Source: JACCTH01 sp050741915 (GTDB lineage Bacteria; Actinomycetota; Acidimicrobiia; Spongiisociales; ZC4RG35). From it: 27,188 bases of DNA. How positions within the stretch are numbered: the first letter of the stretch is position 1; the number at the start of each line of letters is the position of its first letter. This document shows positions 1 through 6,920 of this stretch, piece after piece. The position numbers were made by a program, and so were the translations under genes. The stretch is taken from positions 1-27,188 of the forward strand of contig JBOGEX010000100.1 in NCBI GenBank assembly GCA_050741915.1, in the 5' to 3' direction. A model generated the notes under the pieces. It made no database searches. It was given only the letters and a program-made list of their open reading frames with translations, and was not told the DNA's origin.

Positions 1-25
1 GCGGGTTCAAATCCCGCCCCCGCTA
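1..25 (+). tRNA. 3' end of a tRNA gene (T arm and acceptor), left att copy
   Basis: Bases 1-5 and 13-17 pair as the T stem (GCGGG/CCCGC) around the loop TTCAAAT. Bases 18-24 (CCCCGCT) are the 3' acceptor strand and A25 is the discriminator; CCA is not encoded. The 5' part lies outside the window, so the gene may be intact there. The second copy at 6879-6920 has an anticodon loop with CAT, so tRNA-Met (CAU) is the likely identity, an inference from that copy. Confidence 0.75.
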
Positions 26-28
26 CGA
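1..28 (+). repeat. Direct repeat, left att core of integrated element
   Basis: These 28 bases are identical to 6896-6923. The identity covers the tRNA T arm, acceptor strand and three following bases, and may extend left beyond the window. A tRNA 3' end duplicated about 6.9 kb apart is the standard footprint of a tyrosine integrase. Related integrase sequences lie inside (2576-2665) and just right of the second copy (6991-8131). Confidence 0.8.
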
Positions 29-32
29 ACGA

Positions 33-65
33 AGGCCTGGTCAGAGCGATTTCTGACCAGGGCCT
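33..65 (+). terminator. Stem-loop after the tRNA end, likely tRNA terminator
   Basis: Bases 38-45 (TGGTCAGA) pair perfectly with 52-59 (TCTGACCA) around a 6-base loop. AGGCC (33-37) and GGCCT (61-65) extend the stem past one bulged G. There is no T run. A diverged version follows the second tRNA-end copy near 6926-6960, so the hairpin travels with the att site. Confidence 0.5.
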
Positions 66-85
66 AATCACGCTCGAGACCGATC

Positions 86-117
86 TTCTACCGGATCTTC
101 TAACGAGTTCTAACGGG
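86..117 (+). repeat. Putative integrase arm-type repeats, left end
   Basis: There are three direct copies of TTCTAMCGR at 86-94 (TTCTACCGG), 98-106 (TTCTAACGA) and 108-117 (TTCTAACGGG). The same motif occurs at 6741-6761, and at 6978-7013 beside the integrase gene. Short direct repeats at set distances from the crossover core are typical arm-binding sites of lambda-type integrases; this role is inferred from placement. Confidence 0.55.
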
Positions 118-168
118 TGCGGTGTGCAGGATCCTCACCTGACACTGGGTGAGTGGTGTGTCGCTACC

Positions 169-696
169 TCAAGATGGCAGTTCGACGCTGAGCCCGGAGT
201 TCGGTCCGCGTGGCAGGCCGAGGGCTGGCTCGACGCCGTTGCTGGCGCGAAGATCGTTAAGGAGGGCTTGGGCATCGATCAGCCGACCCAGCATCGCGAC
301 GGAATCCGGCCTTGGCTCATGGACAGCCTTCGCTCGGTACACGCGCACATGAGCTATGCCCTCTTGGATAGCTCGGAGACAAAGGCCCCGTGCGTAGTAT
401 CGATTGACCTCTCCTTCCGCGAGAGTATCGGCCGCCGTGACGGGAACGCGTTTCGTGTGTGGCTTGCCGCTGCGTACTGCAGTCTCGAATTCCTTGAGGA
501 GCTGTTGAGAGCGAATGGCGTCGGCAAGCGATTGGGGTGTACCACCGTCCACAGCCTCAAGCAGGGCGTTGACGTAGGCGTCAACGGCATCTTCTCGGAG
601 GCGGGGACTCACATAGAGCGTGCCGCTCGCAAGGTCGGATTCCACCTCAGCTCTCATGTGGGCTCTCGTCGTGGCATCAAAGTTGGTGAGATTCAT
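169..696 (-). CDS. Conserved small protein of unknown function, partner of OLD-family nuclease
   Basis: This 175-residue protein is read from the ATG at 696, 11 bases after the stop of the upstream OLD-family gene, so the two are almost certainly co-transcribed. A longer reading from 762 would overlap that gene by 56 bases and is less likely. The sequence is soluble, with no membrane segment and no catalytic motif I can name. Conserved-looking stretches are an acidic N-terminus (LTNFDATTRAHMRAEVESDL), a middle VPVTAADTLAEGEVNRYYAR, and a C-terminal GLPRGPNSGLSVELP. I recall similar uncharacterised bacterial proteins with this C-terminal signature but cannot assign a function. The coupling suggests a regulator, inhibitor or specificity partner of the nuclease. 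It is not a UvrD-like helicase, so the pair is not Gabija. Confidence 0.8.
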   Translation of the reverse strand: MNLTNFDATTRAHMRAEVESDLASGTLYVSPRLREDAVDAYVNALLEAVDGGTPQSLADAIRSQQLLKEFETAVRSGKPHTKRVPVTAADTLAEGEVNRYYARGLCLRAIQEGIAHVRVYRAKAVHEPRPDSVAMLGRLIDAQALLNDLRASNGVEPALGLPRGPNSGLSVELPS

Positions 697-706
697 CTGT
701 GTCCAA

Positions 707-2515
707 TCATCGAGCAGTCTCCACCAGAGCGTCGAACACCTCACGGAGTTGCTGGGGCACATCGCTCGGCTTTCGTAAACGCTGGACTAGGCCAAGTAGA
801 TAGCTGGGTTTTTCGCGAGGGGCCGATCCTGGGGCACCCGTCTTAATCATCCTGATCAATGCGTCACTGAATTTGTCTGCGGTACGCGCAGTGGCGATAT
901 CATCCTTCTTCCACTTGCGCCCATCCTTGCGCGGCCACAATCTGTTGGCGGCCGCTGCCCATTGTGAATCCGTAAAGAGGTCCTCGAGTTCTCTGGCGCC
1001 CACTCGATGGACTATTGCAGGATCTATGCCAGCCGCTTTGAGGGCTGCTTCGCGAAATCGCTTCTTTGTCGATCTGGATGTGAAGGTGTCTTCGTCGACC
1101 ACCACTGCAACGGGACGCTGCTTCTCCGCAAGATGCCGCGCGAGTTCAACAGCGCCAGCGTTGCCGTTGGCCGCGATCAGTGTCAACCCCGCCGATTGCA
1201 GCGGTAGGCCTGTTGCCAGCCTGAAGAGTACGGGGAACACTTGGGCTTCTGTTGAACCTTCTACAGCGACGAAGCAGCGTTCGTGAAGTAGGACGCTTGT
1301 ACGAAGCCCCATTGCCGTTGCCACGTTGATGAGGAACTCATCGATCTTGTTGTGATCAGTCCGGAGTAGCAGTTCGACGGTGGTTCGACCGGATGTGTGA
1401 GCGAGGTGCACGACATTCTCGATGGGTACTCGGTCGATCAGATTCAGGGCGTGAGTTGCGACCAGAACCTTGACGCCTTCATGTTGGGACTGTTCCCTGA
1501 TCAACTCCGCGAGGTTTCTTTGGTGGCCATAATCGAGGTGCGTGTCCGGCTCGTCGTAGCAGATCACTGTGGGCCGGGCGGCGGAGATCCGCACTTGGAG
1601 GACGTCTTGCGCGAATTCCCATGTCGCAAGAGCGACCCGCTGGCGACGACCGGATCCAGCTGCTCCGAGTCCCACCATCTCTGACTCTGTCTGACCGGCT
1701 TCGATCCGCACACTGGGGAATTGGTCTCGGAAGGAGACTGTGGGATCAATCGAGATGTTCGGCAGATCGGGGCACCTCATTTTTATGTGGTCGCGGAGCC
1801 TTGAAGCCTCTTCGATGAGCTGATCGCGAATGAGTTGCTCCGCGGCCTTTAGGCGCCTTGTGATGTTGGGATCTTGCAGAATCGATCTGTAGACGCCCAT
1901 GAGTGTCTGCCTGATGACGGCCTCAGGGTCGTCGTCGCGGAACTCAATGAACTCTGGTAGCTGCTGGAGTATTGCCTGGCTGGGTGCAAGCCAGGCATCA
2001 ACCACAGGTAGCGTCTTGACGAGATTTCCGAGGGGTTCGAGGTATGTCTTGCGGTGCCCTTGGTGGCCTGTGACGTCGAGGTCCCGACTCGTCGCGAGTG
2101 CCTTGAGCTCTTCGAGGGAGCGGTTCTCCAAATCCCTTAGATCAGGATCTTCACATGCCTGTGTCATATGCTGGTATCGGACCTCGCCATTTCGAACCAC
2201 ACGTCGCAGGAGAAGCTCCGGAGGGAGGCCAAGCGCATCCTGTTCTTCCGTCGATAGGGCGAAGCGACCAGTAACCCGAACCTCTGCGAATCGACCGTTG
2301 TCAAGTCCTCCGGGAGGATCAGCATCGTCCGGGCGCGAGATAGTTCGGTCGGAATCGATCGGGCTTGGTCCTCCAAGCAGAAATCCAAGGGCGTTAAGGG
2401 CTGTCGACTTTCCCCCGTCATTGACGCCGGCAAGGATCGTCGGATTGCGTATCGGGACCTCAGCTATGTCAGCCAGGCAGCGGTAGCCGCTGACGGAGAA
2501 TCCATGTATCTCCAA
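707..2515 (-). CDS. OLD-family ATP-dependent nuclease (ABC-type ATPase plus TOPRIM)
   Basis: This is a 602-residue protein. The N-terminal part is an SMC/ABC-like ATPase, with Walker A GVNDGGKST at residues 30-38, a signature-like region GLGAAGSGRRQR (about 282-293), Walker B VICYDEPDTHLD (317-328) and a switch histidine in VATHAL (H355). The C-terminal part is a TOPRIM nuclease domain, with E419 in VEGSTE, the acidic triad VVVDEDT (D474, E475, D476) and a downstream ELEDLF motif typical of OLD proteins. Members act in phage defence by nicking or degrading DNA. The start is TTG at 2515, supported by GGAAGGA five bases upstream; no ATG fits as well. The gene leads a two-gene minus-strand operon with 169-696. 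All key motifs look intact, so the protein is probably active. The specific system is unassigned, since Gabija needs a helicase partner and PARIS splits these domains differently. Confidence 0.88.
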   Translation of the reverse strand: MEIHGFSVSGYRCLADIAEVPIRNPTILAGVNDGGKSTALNALGFLLGGPSPIDSDRTISRPDDADPPGGLDNGRFAEVRVTGRFALSTEEQDALGLPPELLLRRVVRNGEVRYQHMTQACEDPDLRDLENRSLEELKALATSRDLDVTGHQGHRKTYLEPLGNLVKTLPVVDAWLAPSQAILQQLPEFIEFRDDDPEAVIRQTLMGVYRSILQDPNITRRLKAAEQLIRDQLIEEASRLRDHIKMRCPDLPNISIDPTVSFRDQFPSVRIEAGQTESEMVGLGAAGSGRRQRVALATWEFAQDVLQVRISAARPTVICYDEPDTHLDYGHQRNLAELIREQSQHEGVKVLVATHALNLIDRVPIENVVHLAHTSGRTTVELLLRTDHNKIDEFLINVATAMGLRTSVLLHERCFVAVEGSTEAQVFPVLFRLATGLPLQSAGLTLIAANGNAGAVELARHLAEKQRPVAVVVDEDTFTSRSTKKRFREAALKAAGIDPAIVHRVGARELEDLFTDSQWAAAANRLWPRKDGRKWKKDDIATARTADKFSDALIRMIKTGAPGSAPREKPSYLLGLVQRLRKPSDVPQQLREVFDALVETAR

Positions 2516-2575
2516 GCTGGTCCTTCCCTTACTCGATGACCCTGATGTAAGCAGCGGTCGACTTCGCAGCGAGAG

Positions 2576-2665
2576 CTACTCCCGGAACACGATCTCTCCA
2601 AACGTCGCCGCTGCGTCGGCCTGCATGCCGGGGAGGACGTGCTGGTAGACCTGCATCGTGAATGC
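2576..2665 (-). pseudogene. int: C-terminal remnant of a tyrosine integrase
   Basis: The minus strand reads AFTMQVYQHVLPGMQADAAA and then TFGEIVFRE before a TAG stop. The integrase at 6991-8131 has AFTMATYQHVLPGMQADAAA at its own C-terminus, which includes the nucleophile tyrosine. Only about 30 codons survive. Homology stops abruptly at about 2666, where HsdR-like sequence in the opposite direction begins. This is probably the relic of the integrase that brought in the 1-6923 element. Confidence 0.85.
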
Positions 2666-2979
2666 CACGCGCCCGCATCCACGGCGCGCTGTCACCCGCT
2701 GTCGAGCGCTTCCACCATGATCTCGACACCGACGAGCAGGACACCTTCCGGGACGCCCTCAATCGTTTCGTCCGCATCTACTCGTTTCTGTCACAGATAG
2801 TCGCGTTCGGCGACACCAAACTGGAGCGCGACTATTTGTTCGCGCGGGCGCTTGCGCCCTTCATTCGCGCCGGCGCCGAGTCCGGAGTCGACCTGGGAGC
2901 CTGGTATGTGCGCCTCAACAACAAGACCCACGAGATCACCGACGCAGACGAGAGGCAGAAGTACATCGCCCAGCGGTGA
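2662..2979 (+). pseudogene. hsdR: C-terminal fragment of a type I restriction R subunit-like protein
   Basis: The 105-residue reading frame contains EQDTFRDALNRFVRIYSFL and then SQIVAFGDTKLERDYLFARAL. This resembles the helical C-terminal region following the helicase domains in HsdR-type proteins; the family call is from memory. No ATPase motor or nuclease motif is present. The ATG at 2662 is an accident of the join with the integrase remnant, so it is not a native start. Upstream sequence has been lost and no HsdM or HsdS lies nearby. The fragment is unlikely to be functional. Confidence 0.6.
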
Positions 2980-3087
2980 GGGACTGGGTGAGAAGAGACT
3001 GCTTCCGGCGACTCGAACACCCCCCTCGTGTCCGAAGCGTCGCCAGATGGAGATCGCTATGTCACATCCCCATGAGAAACTTGAGCC

Positions 3088-3784
3088 ATGTCGAAGTACG
3101 AAGCCTTCCGAAGCGGCCTGCCGACGGTCACGGAGCGTTACCCTCAGCTCGCGCCAGGATTCGCGTTTCTCGAAGAGCAACAGACACCCACTTCGATCTT
3201 GTTCATAGGCTCTGCGGCACGACAGCAGATTGGGGGACGACTCCGCTCTTTGAAGTCGACATCGTCCTTCTGAGCGTTCTCAACCGCTCACTTGATCTGA
3301 TCGATGGATTCGTTGGCACGTATAACCGTTGGAACCTCAGGACGGCAGCACCGCAGGTACGAATGCAGGTTGACAATCTCCTTCGCCTTGCGTTGATCCA
3401 CGCTGCTCCGCCTCACTCCGTGAGCCGTCTCCTGCTGTCAGGCGACAGGCTCAGCAATCATGCAGATCCTCTCGCGCCACCTGGCAAGAAGTTCAAGTTG
3501 ACCGACGCGCGGCTCAGAGACCATGCTCGACCGTTATTCCCGTGGCTTGACCTCGTGTACGAAAAGGCCTCAGGTTGGGTCCATTTCTCAAGCGTTCACA
3601 TCGGTGTCACGATGCTTGTAGGCGCCGACGGCACACTCTCGGGGCGGTCCCGAGCGACATCGATCACTACCCGTTCGATTTCTTGGAGCAAGTGCTCTGG
3701 GCGATGAACGAGGCGAGGGGAGTCGTCTCTTTGGTCGACACCTTCGCCTCTGGGAAAGAGCAGGCGTCGAGAAATTGGGAGTGA
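3088..3784 (+). pseudogene. Conserved hypothetical protein, disrupted by two frameshifts
   Basis: Three reading frames join into one protein of about 230 residues. The first (from ATG 3088) gives MSKYEAFRSGLPTVTERYPQ and continues to about 3230. The second gives PLFEVDIVLLSVLNRSLDLI and continues through VYEKASGWVHFSS to about 3645. The third gives VPSDIDHYPFDFLEQVLWAM and stops at 3784. Both transitions fit loss of one base, each beside a G run (ggggg near 3231, gggg near 3640). The complete protein would be soluble and mostly helical, with a KLTDARLRD...YPWLD-like central motif. I recall uncharacterised bacterial proteins of this type but no function. No Shine-Dalgarno is evident. It lies between a restriction remnant and a toxin-antitoxin pair, so a defence-related origin is possible. 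Either it is broken or the reads lost two bases. Confidence 0.6.
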
Positions 3785-3900
3785 CCTACGCCACTCGCGC
3801 GGGAGTGTGCTCCTCCGCTGGGAGTACTGACGCCGTGCCTCGATTTGCACCCGGGGTACGTTGTCCACTCGGGGCATCAGGGCCGGGTCCTACCCGCGGG

Positions 3901-3958
3901 TACCTCACGATGCCGCAATACCTCACGAATTCGTGAGGTATACTACTTTTGTGAGGTA
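3901..3958. promoter_or_regulatory. Symmetric four-half-site operator and promoter of the toxin-antitoxin pair
   Basis: Half-sites TACCTCACGA lie at 3901-3910 and 3919-3928. Their inverted partners TCGTGAGGTA and TTGTGAGGTA lie at 3931-3940 and 3949-3958. Spacing is 18 bp on each side and the whole array is symmetric about 3929/3930. The inner pair forms a perfect 24-bp palindrome (3918-3941). A consensus-like -10 element TATACT lies at 3939-3944. The last half-site supplies GAGG as the ribosome binding site for the ATG at 3962. AbiEi-type antitoxins are known to repress their own promoter through inverted repeats, so this is very probably the autoregulatory operator. Confidence 0.8.
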
Positions 3959-3961
3959 TGC

Positions 3962-4972
3962 ATGGCGTTCTCGGATCTGAGCAACCGGGTTGAAGCGGCG
4001 CTTCGGGCAGTGCTGCCGGAGTCGGTAGATATCAACTTGTCAGCGTCTGGCTCCCAGGCCCATGACTTCAACGTCACCATCCGAGGAAAGTCCTTCCGGG
4101 TCGAGTGGGTGAGTCGAGCATGGCTGAGTGCCATCGAAGGGATCCTGGCGCAACCAGATCGACCCGACATCGTTGTGGGGGAGCGCGTGTCGCCTGCCTC
4201 TCGCAAGGCTCTGAACGAGTCGGGGATCGGGTGGGTTGAGACAAGTGGCGCAGCGCAAATCGATACCGACTTCTTGGTCGTTTCGAGGAGCGGCGAACCG
4301 GGCCGTGCCGGAGAGGCGAGGGGTGAGTGGACTCCGGCCGTGCTCGGTGTGGCCGAGGCCGTTCTGGCTGGTGTGAAGCCGACCGTCTCAGCAACCCACG
4401 CGGCCACAGGCCTGTCAGTAGGTGCCTGCACCAAAGCTCTGCGGGTCCTTTGCGACCTGGGGCACCTCGAGGCGGAGGCGAGGAGGGGACCTCAATCCGG
4501 GCGACAAGTCTCGGATCGCGACTCGTTTTTGGATGCCTACGTCGCGGCCGCCCACGATATCGAGCCATCGCTTCCATTGGCCGTGGGCGTGATCTGGCGA
4601 GACCCGGTTGAGGGCCTGATCGACATCGGTGCCCGCTGGGACGATGCCGGCGTTCCGTGGGTAACGACCGGCTTGGTCGCCGCGGCCATTGTCGCTCCGC
4701 ACGTCACGTCGGTGGGTACGGCCGAGGTCTACGTAGTCGCAGCCGATGTTCCCGAGTTGGATTTGGCGGCGTCGGTAGTGGGGCTGCGCCCGATCGCCGG
4801 AGGACGGCTGATTTTGTCGCCGCTGCCAACTAAGACCACTCTCCAAATGGCAAAGATGGTCGATGGGCTCAGGATTGCACCGTGGCCGCGCTTGGTGGCA
4901 GACCTCCGCAGGTCAGGAGTCCGCGGGGAGGGGGCGGCCGAGCAAGTGAAGGAGACCCTCAGTGGTGGATGA
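3962..4972 (+). CDS. abiEi: AbiEi-family antitoxin / autorepressor
   Basis: This 336-residue protein starts at the ATG at 3962, five bases after GAGG; a longer reading from 3845 would run through the operator and is rejected. The first about 110 residues (FRVEWVSRAWLSAIEGIL, RPDIVVGERVSPASRKAL, GIGWVETSGAAQID) resemble a restriction-endonuclease-like fold seen in some actinobacterial AbiEi proteins. A winged-helix region follows at about 120-170 (TVSATHAATGLSVGACTKAL, then RVLCDLGHLEAE). The C-terminal half resembles the AbiEi antitoxin domain. It precedes the nucleotidyltransferase toxin gene with an 11-bp overlap. Its expected roles are neutralising the toxin and repressing the operon through the four-half-site array upstream. 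The family call rests on recalled similarity and the partner gene. Confidence 0.78.
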   Translation: MAFSDLSNRVEAALRAVLPESVDINLSASGSQAHDFNVTIRGKSFRVEWVSRAWLSAIEGILAQPDRPDIVVGERVSPASRKALNESGIGWVETSGAAQIDTDFLVVSRSGEPGRAGEARGEWTPAVLGVAEAVLAGVKPTVSATHAATGLSVGACTKALRVLCDLGHLEAEARRGPQSGRQVSDRDSFLDAYVAAAHDIEPSLPLAVGVIWRDPVEGLIDIGARWDDAGVPWVTTGLVAAAIVAPHVTSVGTAEVYVVAADVPELDLAASVVGLRPIAGGRLILSPLPTKTTLQMAKMVDGLRIAPWPRLVADLRRSGVRGEGAAEQVKETLSGG

Positions 4973-5792
4973 GGCCCCGCGCACGAGGGTGGCGCGAGCC
5001 GCGGCGGAAGCAGCGCTGGTGCGAGTCGTGCACCACTACGGAGACCGTCCCGAGTTCGTGGTCCTGGGTGGATTGGTTCCTGAACTGCTGTGCTCAGAGA
5101 GCCCCTACAGCCATGCTGGTACGACCGATGTCGATGTCCAGGTGGACCTCGAGATCGCCGCCGGCGCGGTCCACACCGCCCGGCTGGAACGCGCCCTGCG
5201 TAACGCCGAGTTCGAACCCGACGCTGAGCGTGCTTGGAGATGGGTGTCTGATGGTCTCGGCGCCAACGTCGTGGTTCGGTTCGAGCTTCTGGCTGACCTA
5301 GACGATAAGCCCACCGGGGTCACCTTCATCTTCGATGAGTGTGAGGATCTGGGAGCAGCCAACCTGCGGGGTACGGGATACGCGGCCCGGGATGTTGAGG
5401 ATCGCCAACTGACAAGCAAGATCGGAGGCGTTCTTCACACAGTCGAGGTGAACGTGTCGGGACTGGCTGGGTTCCTCCTCGCCAAGATCGCAGCCGCCTA
5501 CGCTCGCCGAAAGGCGAAGGACTGGTATGACATTGCCTTCGTACTCATCCATAACGACCTTGGCGGTCCTGACGAGGCGGCTGCTGCGATTCTGGACCGA
5601 TTCGGAGGTGACCTCGGTGCTGTCCGCTCAGCGGTCGACGACCTGAAAGCCAACTTCGCTATGCCCGGAGCGCAAGGCCCGACCGCTTACGTCGACCAGA
5701 TGCGCCTCGACCATCCCGAGCTCGACCGAAAGACACTGGCTGCCGATGCGGTGGTTGCGGTCGGGCGATTCTGCGAGATGATTCTTCCATAA
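4962..5792 (+). CDS. abiEii: AbiEii/AbiGii-family nucleotidyltransferase toxin
   Basis: This is a 276-residue protein. The nucleotidyltransferase motif is clear, with GG at 36-37 (VVLGGLVPELL) and the catalytic D-x-D at 56/58 (TTDVDVQVDL). The later motif with lysines and KDWYDIAFVL, typical of AbiEii toxins, lies at about 185-197. AbiEii/MenT-type enzymes transfer nucleotides onto tRNA or other targets and halt growth during phage infection. The start is GTG at 4962, seven bases after AAGGAG; GTG at 4965 is an alternative. The start overlaps the antitoxin end, which fits translational coupling. All recognised residues are present, so it is likely active when the antitoxin is absent. Confidence 0.85.
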   Translation: MVDEAPRTRVARAAAEAALVRVVHHYGDRPEFVVLGGLVPELLCSESPYSHAGTTDVDVQVDLEIAAGAVHTARLERALRNAEFEPDAERAWRWVSDGLGANVVVRFELLADLDDKPTGVTFIFDECEDLGAANLRGTGYAARDVEDRQLTSKIGGVLHTVEVNVSGLAGFLLAKIAAAYARRKAKDWYDIAFVLIHNDLGGPDEAAAAILDRFGGDLGAVRSAVDDLKANFAMPGAQGPTAYVDQMRLDHPELDRKTLAADAVVAVGRFCEMILP

Positions 5793-6014
5793 ACGATCGG
5801 AAGCATCCCGACGAGCCCGGTTTCGTTCGAGGAGCTGACGCAGCGTCCGCTCAACGGACCGGTCCGTTGTCTCAAGTGTGAGACCGAGGCATGGTTCGCC
5901 ACGACAGCGGCCGGCCACGCGGCGAGCTGGGACGTCGCCCCCTGCTTCACGCTGCAGCCGGTCTGCCCAAACTGCTTCTTTGGGCCATGGGCGATGGAGT
6001 TCCTCCACTCATAG
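5793..6014 (+). CDS. Possible zinc-ribbon mini-protein lacking a standard start codon
   Basis: Directly after the toxin stop (TAA 5790-5792) the same frame stays open for 73 codons to TAG at 6012. It encodes two CxxC knuckles, CLKC and CPNC, about 35 residues apart, plus aromatic-rich FFGPWAMEF near the end. A paired CxxC pattern suggests a zinc ribbon. There is no ATG, GTG or TTG early in the frame. Translation would need ATC at 5796, read-through of the toxin stop, or a lost 5' end. It may therefore be the tail of a deleted gene. Confidence is low. Confidence 0.3.
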   Translation, partial: TIGSIPTSPVSFEELTQRPLNGPVRCLKCETEAWFATTAAGHAASWDVAPCFTLQPVCPNCFFGPWAMEFLHS

Positions 6015-6026
6015 GAATCCAGGGCG

Positions 6027-6665
6027 TCATTTAGGCCCCGATCCTTGAGAGGTCTCGTTCGTGCGCAGGGGTGGATACTCCAAGGGGTCTCCGTTCTTAA
6101 TCGCACGACGCGCGGCTCGCATGGTTCTCTTTCGGCTGATCCAAGGTTGGCGATGAGCGTGGCCACGAAGGATGATGTAGTCGGCGGCTGGTATCAGAGC
6201 CTCGTGCGCATCCGCGACCGAACCGATGGCGGCATCGCGCTGATCTCGTGTGATTTCGGTCTCGAAGCAGGAGAGCAGCACGAGCAGGGAACCGTCGAGT
6301 TGCCCGATCCGGATACTGAGCCAAGAAGTCACGTCTGAGGGGACTCGCCAATTATGGAGAACGGGCAGGAGATCACGTATGCGAGTCACAACTGTCCGGA
6401 ACCGCAGGACCTCCTCCTGAGCCTTGGTCGGCGCCAGGTCCCATATCCTGTCGATCCCATCGATGACGCCGCGGCTGGCAGCAAGTTCATTGAGTTCTCG
6501 CTGCAGATCGCGACGCAGGCGATGCTCGTCGAGGATGCGCTGTTTCCGAGCCTTGAGCCATGGCTTGGCTAGGTACTCGACCGCGAGAGTCGTCAGCAAG
6601 GCTGTGATCACTGCGGACGTGATGACTCGCGGGTCAGCGAACCAAGTGGTGTCCATCCGGAACAT
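6027..6665 (-). CDS. Membrane-anchored hypothetical protein
   Basis: This 212-residue protein is read from ATG 6665; ATG 6656 (three codons later) is equally possible and neither has a strong ribosome site. One membrane segment lies at about residues 14-30 (VITSAVITALLTTLAVEYLA). It is followed by a basic stretch (KPWLKARKQRILDEHRLRR) that should keep the rest cytoplasmic. The body is largely helical, with possible coiled coil at about 35-75 and an Arg/Lys-rich tail. I recognise no family. It is the last gene before the right end of the 1-6923 element and points left, convergent with the toxin-antitoxin pair. A membrane effector or accessory defence role is speculation. Confidence 0.65.
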   Translation of the reverse strand: MFRMDTTWFADPRVITSAVITALLTTLAVEYLAKPWLKARKQRILDEHRLRRDLQRELNELAASRGVIDGIDRIWDLAPTKAQEEVLRFRTVVTRIRDLLPVLHNWRVPSDVTSWLSIRIGQLDGSLLVLLSCFETEITRDQRDAAIGSVADAHEALIPAADYIILRGHAHRQPWISRKRTMRAARRAIKNGDPLEYPPLRTNETSQGSGPK

Positions 6666-6878
6666 TCAACATGAACCCCCATTGCTCCACAGAGGATCTG
6701 TCTCGTGCTCTCCGTCGATCGGTGTGTGCAGGGGCGATTCTTCTAACGGATCTTCTAACGGATGGGGCGATACGCCCAGTTATCCACAGGAATCACGCAA
6801 CACGCCGAATCCGCGAAACCCCTGGTAGCGGGCACTATTGAGTACCAATGAGAACTGGCCAGCACTCCCCGGAAGCAA
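6666..6878. other. Gene-free right end of the element
   Basis: No convincing gene was seen. The stretch holds the arm repeats, a perfect DnaA-box-like TTATCCACA (6780-6788), and sequence up to the truncated tRNA copy. Bases 6827-6832 could pair with the acceptor strand, but no D arm or anticodon 5' strand is present. Confidence 0.5.
6741..6761 (+). repeat. Putative integrase arm-type repeats, right end
   Basis: There are two identical direct copies of TTCTAACGG, at 6741-6749 and 6753-6761, with the same 12-bp period as part of the left-end set (86-117). They lie inside the element about 135 bp from the right tRNA-end repeat. This mirrors the left end and supports a two-ended integrase substrate. 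Confidence 0.55.
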
Positions 6879-6920
6879 CTCATAACCCGAAGGTCGCGGG
6901 TTCAAATCCCGCCCCCGCTA
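6879..6920 (+). pseudogene. Truncated tRNA-Met 3' half (att copy)
   Basis: It begins at the anticodon loop CTCATAA (6879-6885, anticodon CAT). The anticodon 3' strand, variable loop, T arm (6896-6912) and acceptor 3' strand (6913-6919) with A6920 follow. The five bases before the loop do not pair with CCCGA and no D arm precedes it, so it is not a working tRNA. Bases 6896-6923 repeat 1-28 exactly. This fits the displaced tRNA half left by site-specific integration. Confidence 0.75.

Noticed and set aside
124..846. 240-codon plus-strand frame
   Set aside because: It is opposite the conserved partner of the OLD nuclease and has no recognisable features.
707..2515. Gabija (GajA) identity
   Set aside because: The architecture fits OLD proteins in general, but there is no UvrD-like helicase gene next to it.
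6780..6788. Replication origin
   Set aside because: Only one DnaA-box-like site is present, with no AT-rich unwinding region or initiator gene.
6826..6920. Complete tRNA gene
   Set aside because: The acceptor strands could nearly pair (AGCGGGC), but there is no D arm and the anticodon stem 5' strand does not pair; it is a 3' fragment.
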